This document shows positions 22,355 through 29,459 of a stretch of 64,000 nucleotides of DNA, one piece after another; within the stretch, counting starts at the first letter, position 1; the number at the start of each line of letters is the position of its first letter. The notes beneath the pieces were generated by a model that worked only from the letters and a program-made list of their open reading frames with translations, was not told the origin of the DNA and made no database searches. The position numbers and the translations under genes were made by a program. This DNA comes from Homalodisca vitripennis. Its lineage: Eukaryota > Arthropoda > Insecta > Hemiptera > Cicadellidae. The stretch covers positions 120,118,501-120,182,500 of the forward strand of contig NC_060215.1 of assembly GCF_021130785.1 (NCBI RefSeq), read 5' to 3'.

Positions 22355-23016
22355 AGAAATTTTTAAAGCAAAAAGATCAGATAAAACTTCAAACTTTTGA
22401 AGAAAAAAAGAAAGATCAACCAATCAGATTGTTAATTGTTGGTTCAAGTGGATGTGGAAAAACAACTTTATTATTGAATTTTATCTACAATAGGTTGATT
22501 CCTTATTCCAATTTGTATGTTTTTAGTAAATCTTTAGAACAAGACGCCTATAAAAAATTACAAGAAAGATTTGAAAATATTGAGAAAAACTTAAACAAAA
22601 AAATATCACATTTTTATAATGCTTCTGAGGACATAGTTCCGTTAAGCAAATGTAAACCCAATTCGTTAATCGTTTTTGATGATTGTATTTTGGAAAATCA
22701 GGACGTTATTAAGGAATATTTCGTAATGTCTCGTCACAAAAACATATCTTGTATCTATCTTTCCCAATGCTTTTCAAAGGTTGATAAACAAGTTATTAGA
22801 AATAATTTGAATATGTTGTGTGTTTTTAAGCAAGATGATCACTATTCGAGAAAGATTTATAACAATTATGTTGGTTCTGATATGAGTTTTAACCACTTTA
22901 TTGAGTTGTGTGATAAAATTTGGAAGGAAGACTACGGATTTTTAACAATTAATCTAACTTTGAAGCCTAAAAATGGTAAATATTTGAATAAATTTTCTGA
23001 TATAAATGCTGCTTAG
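22351..23016 (+). CDS. Genome-packaging ATPase (FtsK/HerA, A32-like)
   Basis: 221 aa, open. Walker A VGSSGCGKTT (G31-T39, with K37) and Walker B SLIVFDD (D110, D111) followed by C/I, and the SRHKNISCIYLSQ segment (about residues 129-141) typical of the sensor region of viral packaging ATPases. It is expected to pump DNA into preformed capsids. The C-terminal region overlaps a small membrane ORF at 23006 in another frame. Confidence 0.93.
   Translation: MEKFLKQKDQIKLQTFEEKKKDQPIRLLIVGSSGCGKTTLLLNFIYNRLIPYSNLYVFSKSLEQDAYKKLQERFENIEKNLNKKISHFYNASEDIVPLSKCKPNSLIVFDDCILENQDVIKEYFVMSRHKNISCIYLSQCFSKVDKQVIRNNLNMLCVFKQDDHYSRKIYNNYVGSDMSFNHFIELCDKIWKEDYGFLTINLTLKPKNGKYLNKFSDINAA
22996..23008 (+). promoter_or_regulatory. 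TATAAATG signal of small membrane ORF
   Basis: GATATAAATGC within the 3' end of the ATPase gene provides the TAAATG core for the overlapping 35-aa ORF; the T-rich upstream part (AATTTTCTGATATAAATG) is also recognisable. Confidence 0.5.
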
Positions 23017-23113
23017 TGGTCTGACAAATTTACTCGATAAAATATTTGTTACAATTATTTTTACATTATCTTTACTTTTTATTTACATTATGAAAACAAC
23101 TGAAAAACGGTAA
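23006..23113 (+). CDS. Putative 35-aa single-pass membrane protein
   Basis: Short ORF beginning at an ATG in the TATAAATG context inside the last codons of the ATPase gene, in the +1 frame, and ending in TAA at 23111-23113. It has one strongly hydrophobic segment (KIFVTIIFTLSLLFIYIM) followed by a basic tail (KTTEKR). Small membrane proteins are common in related viruses, but I do not recognise a family. Support is the start-signal match and the composition only. Confidence 0.5.
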   Translation: MLLSGLTNLLDKIFVTIIFTLSLLFIYIMKTTEKR

Positions 23114-23118
23114 ATCTG

Positions 23119-23239
23119 TTCACGTTTTCACGCTTCGTGTTCACGTTTTACGTTCCACGTTCACGTTTTCACGCTTCGTGTTCACGTTTTACGTTCCACG
23201 TTCACGTTCTCGTTCTCGTTCTCGTTCACGTTCACGTTT
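23119..23239. repeat. CACGTT-rich minisatellite (2 x 41 bp plus CGTTCT run)
   Basis: Two 41-bp units (starts 23119 and 23160) built of TTCACGTTTT- and ACGTTCCACG-type words, then a partial third unit and CGTTCT repeats. Much richer in CG than the surrounding element. Lies between the membrane ORF and the PLA2 gene. Confidence 0.9.
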
Positions 23240-23240
23240 C

Positions 23241-23261
23241 AAAATTTTCCTAAATAAATGG
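23241..23261 (+). promoter_or_regulatory. TAAATG-type start signal of PLA2 fusion gene
   Basis: AAAATTTTCCTAAATAAATGG with the ATG at 23258. Confidence 0.7.
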
Positions 23262-24565
23262 CGAACGTAACTTCAGAAGAAGCAAAAAAACTTGATCAAA
23301 TAGAAAAGAAATTAATCAAAGAATTTAAAGAACAGATTCGAATGGATGAAAAAGAACAAGAATTTATTCAAAAAATTAATCAACCTGTAACTTCTGCAAT
23401 AAAAAATGTTGAGGGCAAAATTGAAAATGTTTTAAGCGATAATCAAAATTTAATGAATTTGGTTCCAGTTGTACGACAGTTTGCCGATATTTCGATACCA
23501 GAATCTGAGTTTGAATTGCCAAAATTACCATCGTCGACACCATTTAGACCTCGAATCATTGAAGACTCTACCATAGTTGAACCAATAAGTCCTGGAACAA
23601 CGGATATAATAATTGGTGAAATTGGTAAAAAATTTCTTCCTAGAGCAAAGGATGATAAATTTGGTTTGTATTGGGACAGAAAAAAGAAAAGTTTTATGAT
23701 TGGAAATTTGCCAGTGAATTTTGAACATAATGATATCATTATTAATGAAAAAACATATGAAGGAACTCAAGGTTTATGGAGATTATTACCAGACCATAAC
23801 GCTCCAAAAGATAATTTATATTCTGAAGAAGATTTGAAAAAGTATACAGAAATTTTATGGGAATCTGACTCAATTTACAAAAATAATGATCCATCTACTA
23901 AGAAGCCTAAGTCAAGTAAAGGTAAAAAATATCTCAATTTGATTAAACCAATTTGGGAAAAACGAATCGAAGGATCAGGTGTAAGAAAATACAGTGATAA
24001 TAAGATTGAGTACAGATATATCAACGATTTGACAAAACTCGATGGAATTATTAATTATATTTATGCTCAAGAAAAGGCTGGAAACAACAATTTTTTGAAC
24101 GAAAAGAAAGCAATTAAAGATTTTATTTCGAACAAACTTGACGAAATGATTGAAAAACCTGATGGAATTAAATATTTAAAACGAATTTTGCCGGCAATAA
24201 GTTCATCTATGATTGAGGGTAGTGGACTTTTGAATGATTTTATCAACAATTTACCTTTTGAATTACACGTACCAACTTATCAGTATCTGGGGCCTGGCAC
24301 AAAACTCGAAAAAAGACTAAAAAGAGGAGATCCTGGTATAAATAAATTAGATCAAGCTGCTATGGAACACGATATTTTTTATGCAAAACATAGAGACACA
24401 AATTCCAGACATATAGCAGATAAAGTTTTGCAAGATAAAGCAATGGATAGATTTTTATCAAAAGATGCTAGTTTAGGTGAAAGATTTGTTGCGCTTCCAA
24501 CAGCTGGAGCAATGTTTTTGAAGAGAAAACTAGGAATTGGAATCGAAGAGAACTTGAAATTTTAA
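23258..24565 (+). CDS. Virion protein with C-terminal phospholipase A2 domain
   Basis: 435 aa, open. Residues 132-177 hold a conserved module (FGLYWD, IGNLPV, YEGT.GLWRLLP) seen in many insect Polinton-type ORFs, function unknown. Residues 341-400 match the parvovirus-type PLA2: Ca-loop YLGPG (343-347) and catalytic H371-D372 in AMEHDIFYAKH. Two IEGSG sites (I237-G241 and I319-G323) fit the adenain consensus (M/I/L)-x-G-x|G, so the element's own protease could cut out a middle piece and free the PLA2 domain (inference). PLA2 domains of this kind breach endosomal membranes during entry in parvoviruses. The C-terminus is hydrophobic with basic residues. Confidence 0.88.
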   Translation: MANVTSEEAKKLDQIEKKLIKEFKEQIRMDEKEQEFIQKINQPVTSAIKNVEGKIENVLSDNQNLMNLVPVVRQFADISIPESEFELPKLPSSTPFRPRIIEDSTIVEPISPGTTDIIIGEIGKKFLPRAKDDKFGLYWDRKKKSFMIGNLPVNFEHNDIIINEKTYEGTQGLWRLLPDHNAPKDNLYSEEDLKKYTEILWESDSIYKNNDPSTKKPKSSKGKKYLNLIKPIWEKRIEGSGVRKYSDNKIEYRYINDLTKLDGIINYIYAQEKAGNNNFLNEKKAIKDFISNKLDEMIEKPDGIKYLKRILPAISSSMIEGSGLLNDFINNLPFELHVPTYQYLGPGTKLEKRLKRGDPGINKLDQAAMEHDIFYAKHRDTNSRHIADKVLQDKAMDRFLSKDASLGERFVALPTAGAMFLKRKLGIGIEENLKF

Positions 24566-24577
24566 CTATATAAATGG
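24557..24577 (+). promoter_or_regulatory. TAAATG-type start signal of core-protein gene
   Basis: AAATTTTAACTATATAAATGG, overlapping the end of the PLA2 gene; ATG at 24574. Confidence 0.7.
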
Positions 24578-24993
24578 AGGTGAATGTAAATTTCAGCAAA
24601 AATCAGAAAGAAAAAATAAAATCCGCTTTTAAGAAGAAAATACCCGTTAGTATTCAATTTAAAATAGATCAACTAAAAAATGGCGAAGATAAGATATTTT
24701 TAACAAATAGACAATGCAATAAACTCGAAAAACATAAGAAAAACAATAAAGGAACCAGAATAGAATTTTCTTATAATCAGTTGAAAGAACTTAAAAATGG
24801 TGGACTTTTGAAAGATTTATTAGATTTTGGAGAAAATATTCCAGTTGTTAAAAATGTTGTTCCTTATGTTCGTAAAGCTGCTCCAATCGTTAAAAAGGAT
24901 GTGATTCCTATTGTTCGAAACATTTTAAATTGGTTAGATAAAGAGTTGGAAGATGTTACAGGATCTGGATTAGATGAAAAAACTTTGAATTAA
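24574..24993 (+). CDS. Core/pX-like basic protein with amphipathic C-terminus
   Basis: 139 aa. The N-terminal half is lysine-rich with LTNRQCNKLEKHKK...IEFSYNQLKELKNGG, a pattern I associate with the X/pX-like proteins of adintovirus-type elements (family assignment from memory, unverified). The C-terminal half is amphipathic (IPVVKNVVPYVRKAAPIVKK), compatible with a membrane-active or DNA-binding peptide. V128-T-G-S-G132 near the C-terminus matches the adenain-type cleavage rule, leaving an 8-residue tail. It starts 8 bp after the PLA2 stop codon. Confidence 0.7.
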   Translation: MEVNVNFSKNQKEKIKSAFKKKIPVSIQFKIDQLKNGEDKIFLTNRQCNKLEKHKKNNKGTRIEFSYNQLKELKNGGLLKDLLDFGENIPVVKNVVPYVRKAAPIVKKDVIPIVRNILNWLDKELEDVTGSGLDEKTLN

Positions 24994-24997
24994 GTGA

Positions 24998-25438
24998 AAT
25001 CAAACATTGAAAAAAAAATTTAAACCTTTAACATTCGGGGAATTGGAAGAAATCTGCAAAAATATTAAACATTTTAGAGGAATCTTCATGAGAGATACAT
25101 TACCTGAAAAAGTTAAGAAATTTGAATGTGGAATTGTGAATTTAGACTCGATTATGGGAAGTGGAACGCATTGGATTTGTTATTATAAAAATGATAAGAA
25201 TGCATGTTATTTTGATTCGTATGGAAGAATTGAGGACAAACCACCTATAGAATTGATTAAATATTTGAAAAAATCAAGCGTCTACTACAATGATTCTCAG
25301 ATTCAAGACTATAAAGATCCCCCAATTTGTGGTCATTTATGTGTTTTTGTGTTGAATGAACTGAGTGATGGTAAAGATTTTAAAGAAGTTGTTAACAAAT
25401 TATTACTTAATAAATATGGATTCACAAAATATTTTTGA
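24998..25438 (+). CDS. Adenain-type cysteine protease, no ATG at its N-terminus
   Basis: The maturation protease of the capsid (peptidase C5-like). Counting from TTG at 25007 (143 aa): GTHWICYY gives catalytic His55, CYFDSYG gives Asp70 in place of the adenovirus Glu, Gln98/Gln100 precede the nucleophile as the oxyanion residue, and PPICGHLC gives Cys108. All catalytic residues are present. The frame is open from 24998 but no ATG occurs before 25088 (MRDTLPEK), which would remove residues 1-27. So either a non-ATG start is used, the start codon has been lost, or the protein is short. It lies 3 bp after the core-protein stop. Confidence 0.88.
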   Translation, partial: NQTLKKKFKPLTFGELEEICKNIKHFRGIFMRDTLPEKVKKFECGIVNLDSIMGSGTHWICYYKNDKNACYFDSYGRIEDKPPIELIKYLKKSSVYYNDSQIQDYKDPPICGHLCVFVLNELSDGKDFKEVVNKLLLNKYGFTKYF

Positions 25439-26321
25439 CGTATTTGGAACACAAATTATTCAAAATGTAGATAATAGTTTGAATTTTGATAGTTTGAGAA
25501 ATGAGTTTGATAACAAGTTAGAAAATGTATTACAAAACCTTCCAGATTCAGATATGTTTGCTGTCGAGATTGAAGATTTTAAAGCAGAATATGATAACAA
25601 ACTTGCAAATTTCATGAGTTCAAATGAAGTTGCTGATAAAATAAAAACATTGAAAAAAGAATTTGAAGATGGTGCAAAAAAAATATTTACCAATTTAATG
25701 TCTCATATCGAAAAAGCTGATAAAATTACTGAAGCGATCAAAGTTGAAAAGAATTATGTTAGTTTGGCTAATAAAAAAAGAATTGTCGGTGTTCGACCTG
25801 GTATTGACAAACATGATGTTGTTGTTAAAGAACAAATTTTAAAACCTCTAAAATTATCAGAAAACATCGATATTGTTGATTTACATGATCCGAATGTTAA
25901 AAATGCCTTAGATTTTAAAGGAAAAAGAATTAGCAGTGTTAGTAAAGGAATTAATCCATTTGATGTTGTTGTAATGATTCAATTAGAAGATCCTATTAAA
26001 ATGTTTAATGAACTAAAACAAAATTATGAGAATCATAAACAGCATGTTAAAGATTTTACAACAGAAGTCTATGAAAAACTTGATGAAAGAAGTAAAAGAT
26101 CAGTAGACGATGTTGGTGAAATTAATGAAAAACTTACTAGATTTAAAGAGTCTTTTGATAAGTTTAGTTTAGATGCTACGAAAACTTTTGAGAATATTGG
26201 TCATAAATTTGTTGAATACAATGATTCTTATGCTGTCAAATTTCAAAAATTAGAAGAAAAAATTAATAAGTTCGAGGAAGATCTTACTGAAATAGGTATT
26301 CTCGCAGGGTTTTATGCATGA
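25416..26321 (+). CDS. Fiber-like coiled-coil protein
   Basis: 301 aa from ATG 25416 (AATAAATATGG; this start overlaps the protease end by 23 bp and is preferred over the upstream in-frame ATG at 25365, which lies deep in the protease gene). Heptad-rich helices at 20-115 and 195-290 flank two copies of a motif, KKRIVGVRPGIDKHDVVVKE (120-139) and GKRISSVSKGINPFDVVV (169-186). The pattern KRI..V..PI...DVV.K resembles the trimerising repeats of phage and viral tail or fiber shafts (KRI.NV..P....DAV.K). A receptor-binding or spike role is inference. Confidence 0.7.
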   Translation: MDSQNIFDVFGTQIIQNVDNSLNFDSLRNEFDNKLENVLQNLPDSDMFAVEIEDFKAEYDNKLANFMSSNEVADKIKTLKKEFEDGAKKIFTNLMSHIEKADKITEAIKVEKNYVSLANKKRIVGVRPGIDKHDVVVKEQILKPLKLSENIDIVDLHDPNVKNALDFKGKRISSVSKGINPFDVVVMIQLEDPIKMFNELKQNYENHKQHVKDFTTEVYEKLDERSKRSVDDVGEINEKLTRFKESFDKFSLDATKTFENIGHKFVEYNDSYAVKFQKLEEKINKFEEDLTEIGILAGFYA

Positions 26322-26322
26322 T

Positions 26323-26343
26323 AAAATTTCCTTATATAAATGG
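26323..26343 (+). promoter_or_regulatory. TAAATG-type start signal of 47-aa zinc-finger ORF
   Basis: AAAATTTCCTTATATAAATGG with ATG at 26340. A full copy of the signal in front of such a small ORF argues that the ORF is real. Confidence 0.7.
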
Positions 26344-26483
26344 CGCTCATATACTGTGTGAGATGTAAAGAAAAAACTGCAACATGTGATATAAAATACT
26401 ATGCAAATATCAATGGAGTTAAAAGAGTTTCTGGAAAATGTGCTGAATGTAACGCTAAAAAGAGCCAATTTATAAAAACTTGA
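26340..26483 (+). CDS. 47-aa zinc-finger protein related to integrase N-terminus
   Basis: Two CxxC knuckles, C6-x2-C9 and C34-x2-C37, with a central KYYANINGVKRVSGKC segment and a KKSQFIKT end. This parallels the first 48 residues of the integrase (CHKCKKKT...YRIAAKCSKC...KSKFIK). It resembles the short DUF5679-type zinc ribbons of large DNA viruses. Function unknown; it could be a free-standing copy of the integrase finger. Confidence 0.75.
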   Translation: MALIYCVRCKEKTATCDIKYYANINGVKRVSGKCAECNAKKSQFIKT

Positions 26484-26509
26484 AATTTTTTCCTAATAAA
26501 TAGAGATGG
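26482..26509 (+). promoter_or_regulatory. Modified TAAATG-type signal (TAAATAGAGATGG)
   Basis: The signal reads CCTAATAAATAG: the usual ATG has become ATA, and translation probably starts at an ATG 6 bases downstream (26506). Confidence 0.6.
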
Positions 26510-26904
26510 CGGGACATTACAGTGCTTTCGATCTTTTTATAATGCAACACGAAAGAGATTTGAAAAAAGAACATTGGGATGATATTTCTCAAAAATATGA
26601 ATTATCCGAAGATATGATGAGATTATACGTAAACAAATTGAATTGGTATAACATTGCTAAATATCAAAATCTGTCCCCAGAGTTCATTCAAGAAAATATA
26701 CATTATCAATTAAAAGATCATATGTCTGTTCTTTGTCTCTATCAACACTTGAGTATAAAATTTTTGGATGAAAATAAAGATACAGTTGATTGGAACAATA
26801 TTATAGATAGCGGTTACTATCCTGTGCAAATTTTATTGAAATATGTGGCCGAAATTGCAAAATTTAAGGAAGAGAATCCCGAATATGACGAAGTAGATCA
26901 TTAA
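26506..26904 (+). CDS. W/LS-repeat protein (132 aa)
   Basis: Contains at least three copies of a degenerate 23-26-residue repeat: W24-DDISQKYELSEDMM, W47-YNIAKYQNLSPEFI, then LCLYQHLSIKFL (76-87) and W96-NNIIDSGYYPVQIL. The pattern W..I..YQ.LS..FI occurs in proteins of nucleocytoplasmic large DNA viruses and phages, where it is of unknown function. Located between capsid-module genes, so a virion or assembly role is possible. No catalytic motif. Confidence 0.7.
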   Translation: MAGHYSAFDLFIMQHERDLKKEHWDDISQKYELSEDMMRLYVNKLNWYNIAKYQNLSPEFIQENIHYQLKDHMSVLCLYQHLSIKFLDENKDTVDWNNIIDSGYYPVQILLKYVAEIAKFKEENPEYDEVDH

Positions 26905-26996
26905 TAATGACTAAAATTTATATCTTTTCTTATAAAAACGTACATTAGATCGATGAAAAAATGATATCTTTCTTATACATGATGTTTAAAATTTCT

Positions 26997-27017
26997 AAAT
27001 TTTCTCTTATTAAATGG
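26997..27017 (+). promoter_or_regulatory. TAAATG-type start signal of major capsid gene
   Basis: AAATTTTCTCTTATTAAATGG with ATG at 27014. The 109 bp upstream hold two weaker look-alikes (CTTTTCTTATAAAA near 26925, CTTTCTTATACATG near 26970). Confidence 0.65.
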
Positions 27018-28198
27018 CGGACTACAGAAAATATGCTAGTGATATTGAAAGGGCGGAGTTTAAAAATTTCTATCCAAGTAGTAAACAACATTTGAATGAA
27101 CCGAATAAAAGAACTGAGTTTAATATTGATTTTGGAGATAACTTTTGCTCGTCTAACTTCCAGTTTTATATTTCTGGAACTTTAACAAAACAAGATGGTC
27201 AAGCATATCTTGGAACTGATAATGTTAGATTAATCGATAATTTTATACCGTTTTTATTTTCTAAGATTGAAGTAAGAAAACACAATAAATTGATAGAAGA
27301 AGTCGAAAACTGTGGTCAGTTAAGCACTATTAAAGGAACTATTTCGTATTCAAAAAGTGATGTATTTTCAAACAGTTTTGAATCAACTTTTAAATTTGGA
27401 CAATTTGAAGCGGTCGGTGATTTAGCACATTTCGGCTTAGGATTCTTTGAAAATGTAAATTTTCCAATCTATAAAGGTGGATTTTACATTAGTTTCATAA
27501 GAGCTGAAGACGATGATGTGATTCTGAAGACTGCAACTGGAAATGTTATGCCTGTTGATGGCAAAATTACAATTAACGAGTTTTTCATTAGAGTTCCGAT
27601 GATTTATTACAAAACCACGAGTAAAATTCAGTTGATTGATGAAATTACAAAATCTCAAAACATTATGTTTAATTTTCTAGATTGGCAATGTATTGAGCAA
27701 AAAGGTATTTCCGGAACAACTTATTCGTTCGATATCACAAATATTTATAGAAATATCTTCAATCCTAAGTTTGTTATTATAGGTTTTCAAACAGATAGAC
27801 AGAATAATCAAGAGAAAAATCCTTCAAAGTTTGATAGTTTGAATGTAAAAAATATCAGAGTAAAATTGAACGGTTCTTATTATCCAGATGAATTACAAAA
27901 TTTAAACATTTCAGGAGGTCTTTTCAGAATCATGTATCAGATGTATCAAGATTTTAAGAAAGTTTACTACAAAAATATGGAAATGTATTATAATCCTAAA
28001 GAATTTTTAGCGAATAGACCTATTTATGTCATTGATACCACAAAGAGTTTGACAAATATTTCTGCTTCAAAGAACGATATAATTATCAATATGGATTTTC
28101 AAAATGCTGTTACAAACGCGATTTGTTATGTTGTTGTTGTTTCTGAGAAATTTTTATCATATGACGTGATTAAGAACGATATTAGAGAAATCCAGTAA
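27014..28198 (+). CDS. Major capsid protein candidate (hexon-like, double jelly roll; PY)
   Basis: 394 aa, open, the last gene before the right TIR. Beta-rich throughout; the segment FNPKFVIIGFQTDRQNNQ, then FDSLNVKNIRVKLNGSYYP, followed by YQMYQDFKK matches the region between jelly rolls in Polinton major capsid proteins. The N-terminus (DYRKYASDI) and the strong beta character fit. The length is near that of compact double-jelly-roll proteins. Expected to form pseudo-hexameric capsomers. Assignment is from pattern and position, with no structure prediction available. Confidence 0.82.
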   Translation: MADYRKYASDIERAEFKNFYPSSKQHLNEPNKRTEFNIDFGDNFCSSNFQFYISGTLTKQDGQAYLGTDNVRLIDNFIPFLFSKIEVRKHNKLIEEVENCGQLSTIKGTISYSKSDVFSNSFESTFKFGQFEAVGDLAHFGLGFFENVNFPIYKGGFYISFIRAEDDDVILKTATGNVMPVDGKITINEFFIRVPMIYYKTTSKIQLIDEITKSQNIMFNFLDWQCIEQKGISGTTYSFDITNIYRNIFNPKFVIIGFQTDRQNNQEKNPSKFDSLNVKNIRVKLNGSYYPDELQNLNISGGLFRIMYQMYQDFKKVYYKNMEMYYNPKEFLANRPIYVIDTTKSLTNISASKNDIIINMDFQNAVTNAICYVVVVSEKFLSYDVIKNDIREIQ

Positions 28199-28310
28199 AA
28201 TTTTAGATTTCTTGATTTTTCATTCCATTTCAGAGATTTTTTATTAAGATTTTAATATATTTACCACACAATTTCCGTTTATTCGAAACAGATATGAGAA
28301 CATTGGCAAT
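28199..28310. repeat. Right subterminal spacer with 71-bp partial TIR copy
   Basis: 28233-28303 repeats the innermost 71 bp of the right TIR (28312-28382) at a 79-bp offset with about ten mismatches. No gene. Confidence 0.8.
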
Positions 28311-28559
28311 AGATTTTTCATTAAGATTTTAATATATTTACAACAGAATTTTCGTTGATTTGAAGCAGATATGAGATCATTAGATTGATTCGAAGCATAT
28401 TTGACTAAGTTTCAGCTTAAGAAAGTAGAATCAAACAGCTATAGATTCGTTTATTTTTAGTTCATGATTTATAGATTCGTTTATGGTTCAATGAACAGTA
28501 TTTTACATTGATTTTCTGTCTGTCCCAAAAGTGGTCTAGGAACCCCATATTCATATCTA

Positions 28560-28561
<2 letters not shown>
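28311..28561 (-). repeat. Polinton right terminal inverted repeat (251 bp)
   Basis: Exact inverted copy of the left TIR, ending in CATATCTACT and followed by TATATA. Just inside it, 28233-28303 is an imperfect direct copy of the innermost TIR part (28312-28382), 79 bp apart, with no counterpart at the left end. Confidence 0.95.

Positions 28562-28620
<59 letters not shown>
28562..28620. repeat. (TA)n microsatellite at Polinton right flank, including TSD
   Basis: About 29 TA units directly abut the right TIR; the first six bases form the right copy of the target-site duplication. A short TA run (14463-14472) abuts the left end, so the element split a pre-existing TA tract. Confidence 0.9.
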
Positions 28621-28621
<1 letters not shown>

Positions 28622-28622
<1 letters not shown>

Positions 28623-29390
28623 TTTGACTTTAAGTTAATTATATCGTATCAGTTAGGCAAATACGAGTATGTTAATATGTATTTCAAGTATAAGTTACTA
28701 ACTCATCATACCTGCATTCAACTATCGTAAATTTTCTGTACACGATATGAGCCTGAGTGGTACAGAAAGCTTGATAGCCCTAACTTCGCCTCTTTTCATA
28801 AAGGCGTTTTGAGCTTCTTCGTTGAAAACTTTTGTTGATCTCTTCAGACGAACATGGCTCCAAACTCCAAGAGTCAAGTCAGTAACAGCATAAGATTCCA
28901 GACCCTGCACTAAGAGGAAAGTGAAGTGGGGTTAAACTCATATTGAATCAACCATTCCCACCATAGCTATCACTCTGATTATCAAACTTAATATCTAATG
29001 TATGTAAACAGCTGTTATTTAAGCAATAAAACCTGACAGTTTTAAAACTTTTATAGGTATCCTAACCTGACCTACTTAGAAATCTGAGTTTAAATCGTTT
29101 ATGTAAAATGATAGCCCTATTTCTAACAGTAATATTTAAAATTCTTGAGAAATACGTTAACAATCAATTAAAATATATTTTATTTTCACTAAAAACACTT
29201 GAAACTAAACTATGATTATCGTTTTATTTCAAATTATTATCACTACAAACAAAATGTGTAGGTTACTTAATTAACTTCAATTCATAATTGTACTACTACT
29301 CAAAATTTCTGTTAACATCCTTTTAATAGCATTTACTACAGTTATTGCACAATTTTAACTTTATTTTGTTTATTAAATAATTCAGCACAT
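28622..29390. repeat. Intergenic with repeat shared with the palindrome arms
   Basis: 28740-28970 resembles 63040-63260 and, inverted, 53100-53300 (GATCTCTT.AGACGAACATG, TGCACTAAGAGGAAAGT, GAATCAACCATTC). Remaining sequence shows no gene. Confidence 0.65.
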
Positions 29391-29459
29391 TATTTTGGTT
29401 GGCACAAAAAATGGAAAAACAAATTGCCGTGGTTATATCTTCATGCATAACCATCAAAC

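Larger units (their letters stand above)
14473..28561. mobile_element. Complete Polinton/Maverick (adintovirus-like) element
   Basis: A 14,089-bp self-synthesising DNA transposon or integrated virus. Seen directly: perfect 251-bp terminal inverted repeats, TATATA on both flanks (14467-14472 and 28562-28567), and a gene set of PolB, integrase, packaging ATPase, adenain-type protease, penton-like and hexon-like capsid candidates. That set is diagnostic of the superfamily. Only PolB (one stop), integrase (one stop) and the BRO-N genes carry obvious lesions, and the protease lacks an ATG; the other ORFs are open. Perfect TIRs and few lesions suggest a recent insertion. The insertion is in a (TA)n microsatellite, so the exact duplication is ambiguous by multiples of 2 bp. 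Confidence 0.96.

Noticed and set aside
25148..25166. An I-M-G-S-G sequence in the protease that also fits the adenain cleavage rule.
   Set aside because: It lies directly before the catalytic His in a stretch (GSGTHW) conserved for structure, so self-cleavage there would destroy the enzyme.
14473..28561. CRISPR arrays, bacterial operon signals or Shine-Dalgarno sites.
   Set aside because: None present; the AGGAGG-free starts, TIR structure and gene families are those of a eukaryotic Polinton.
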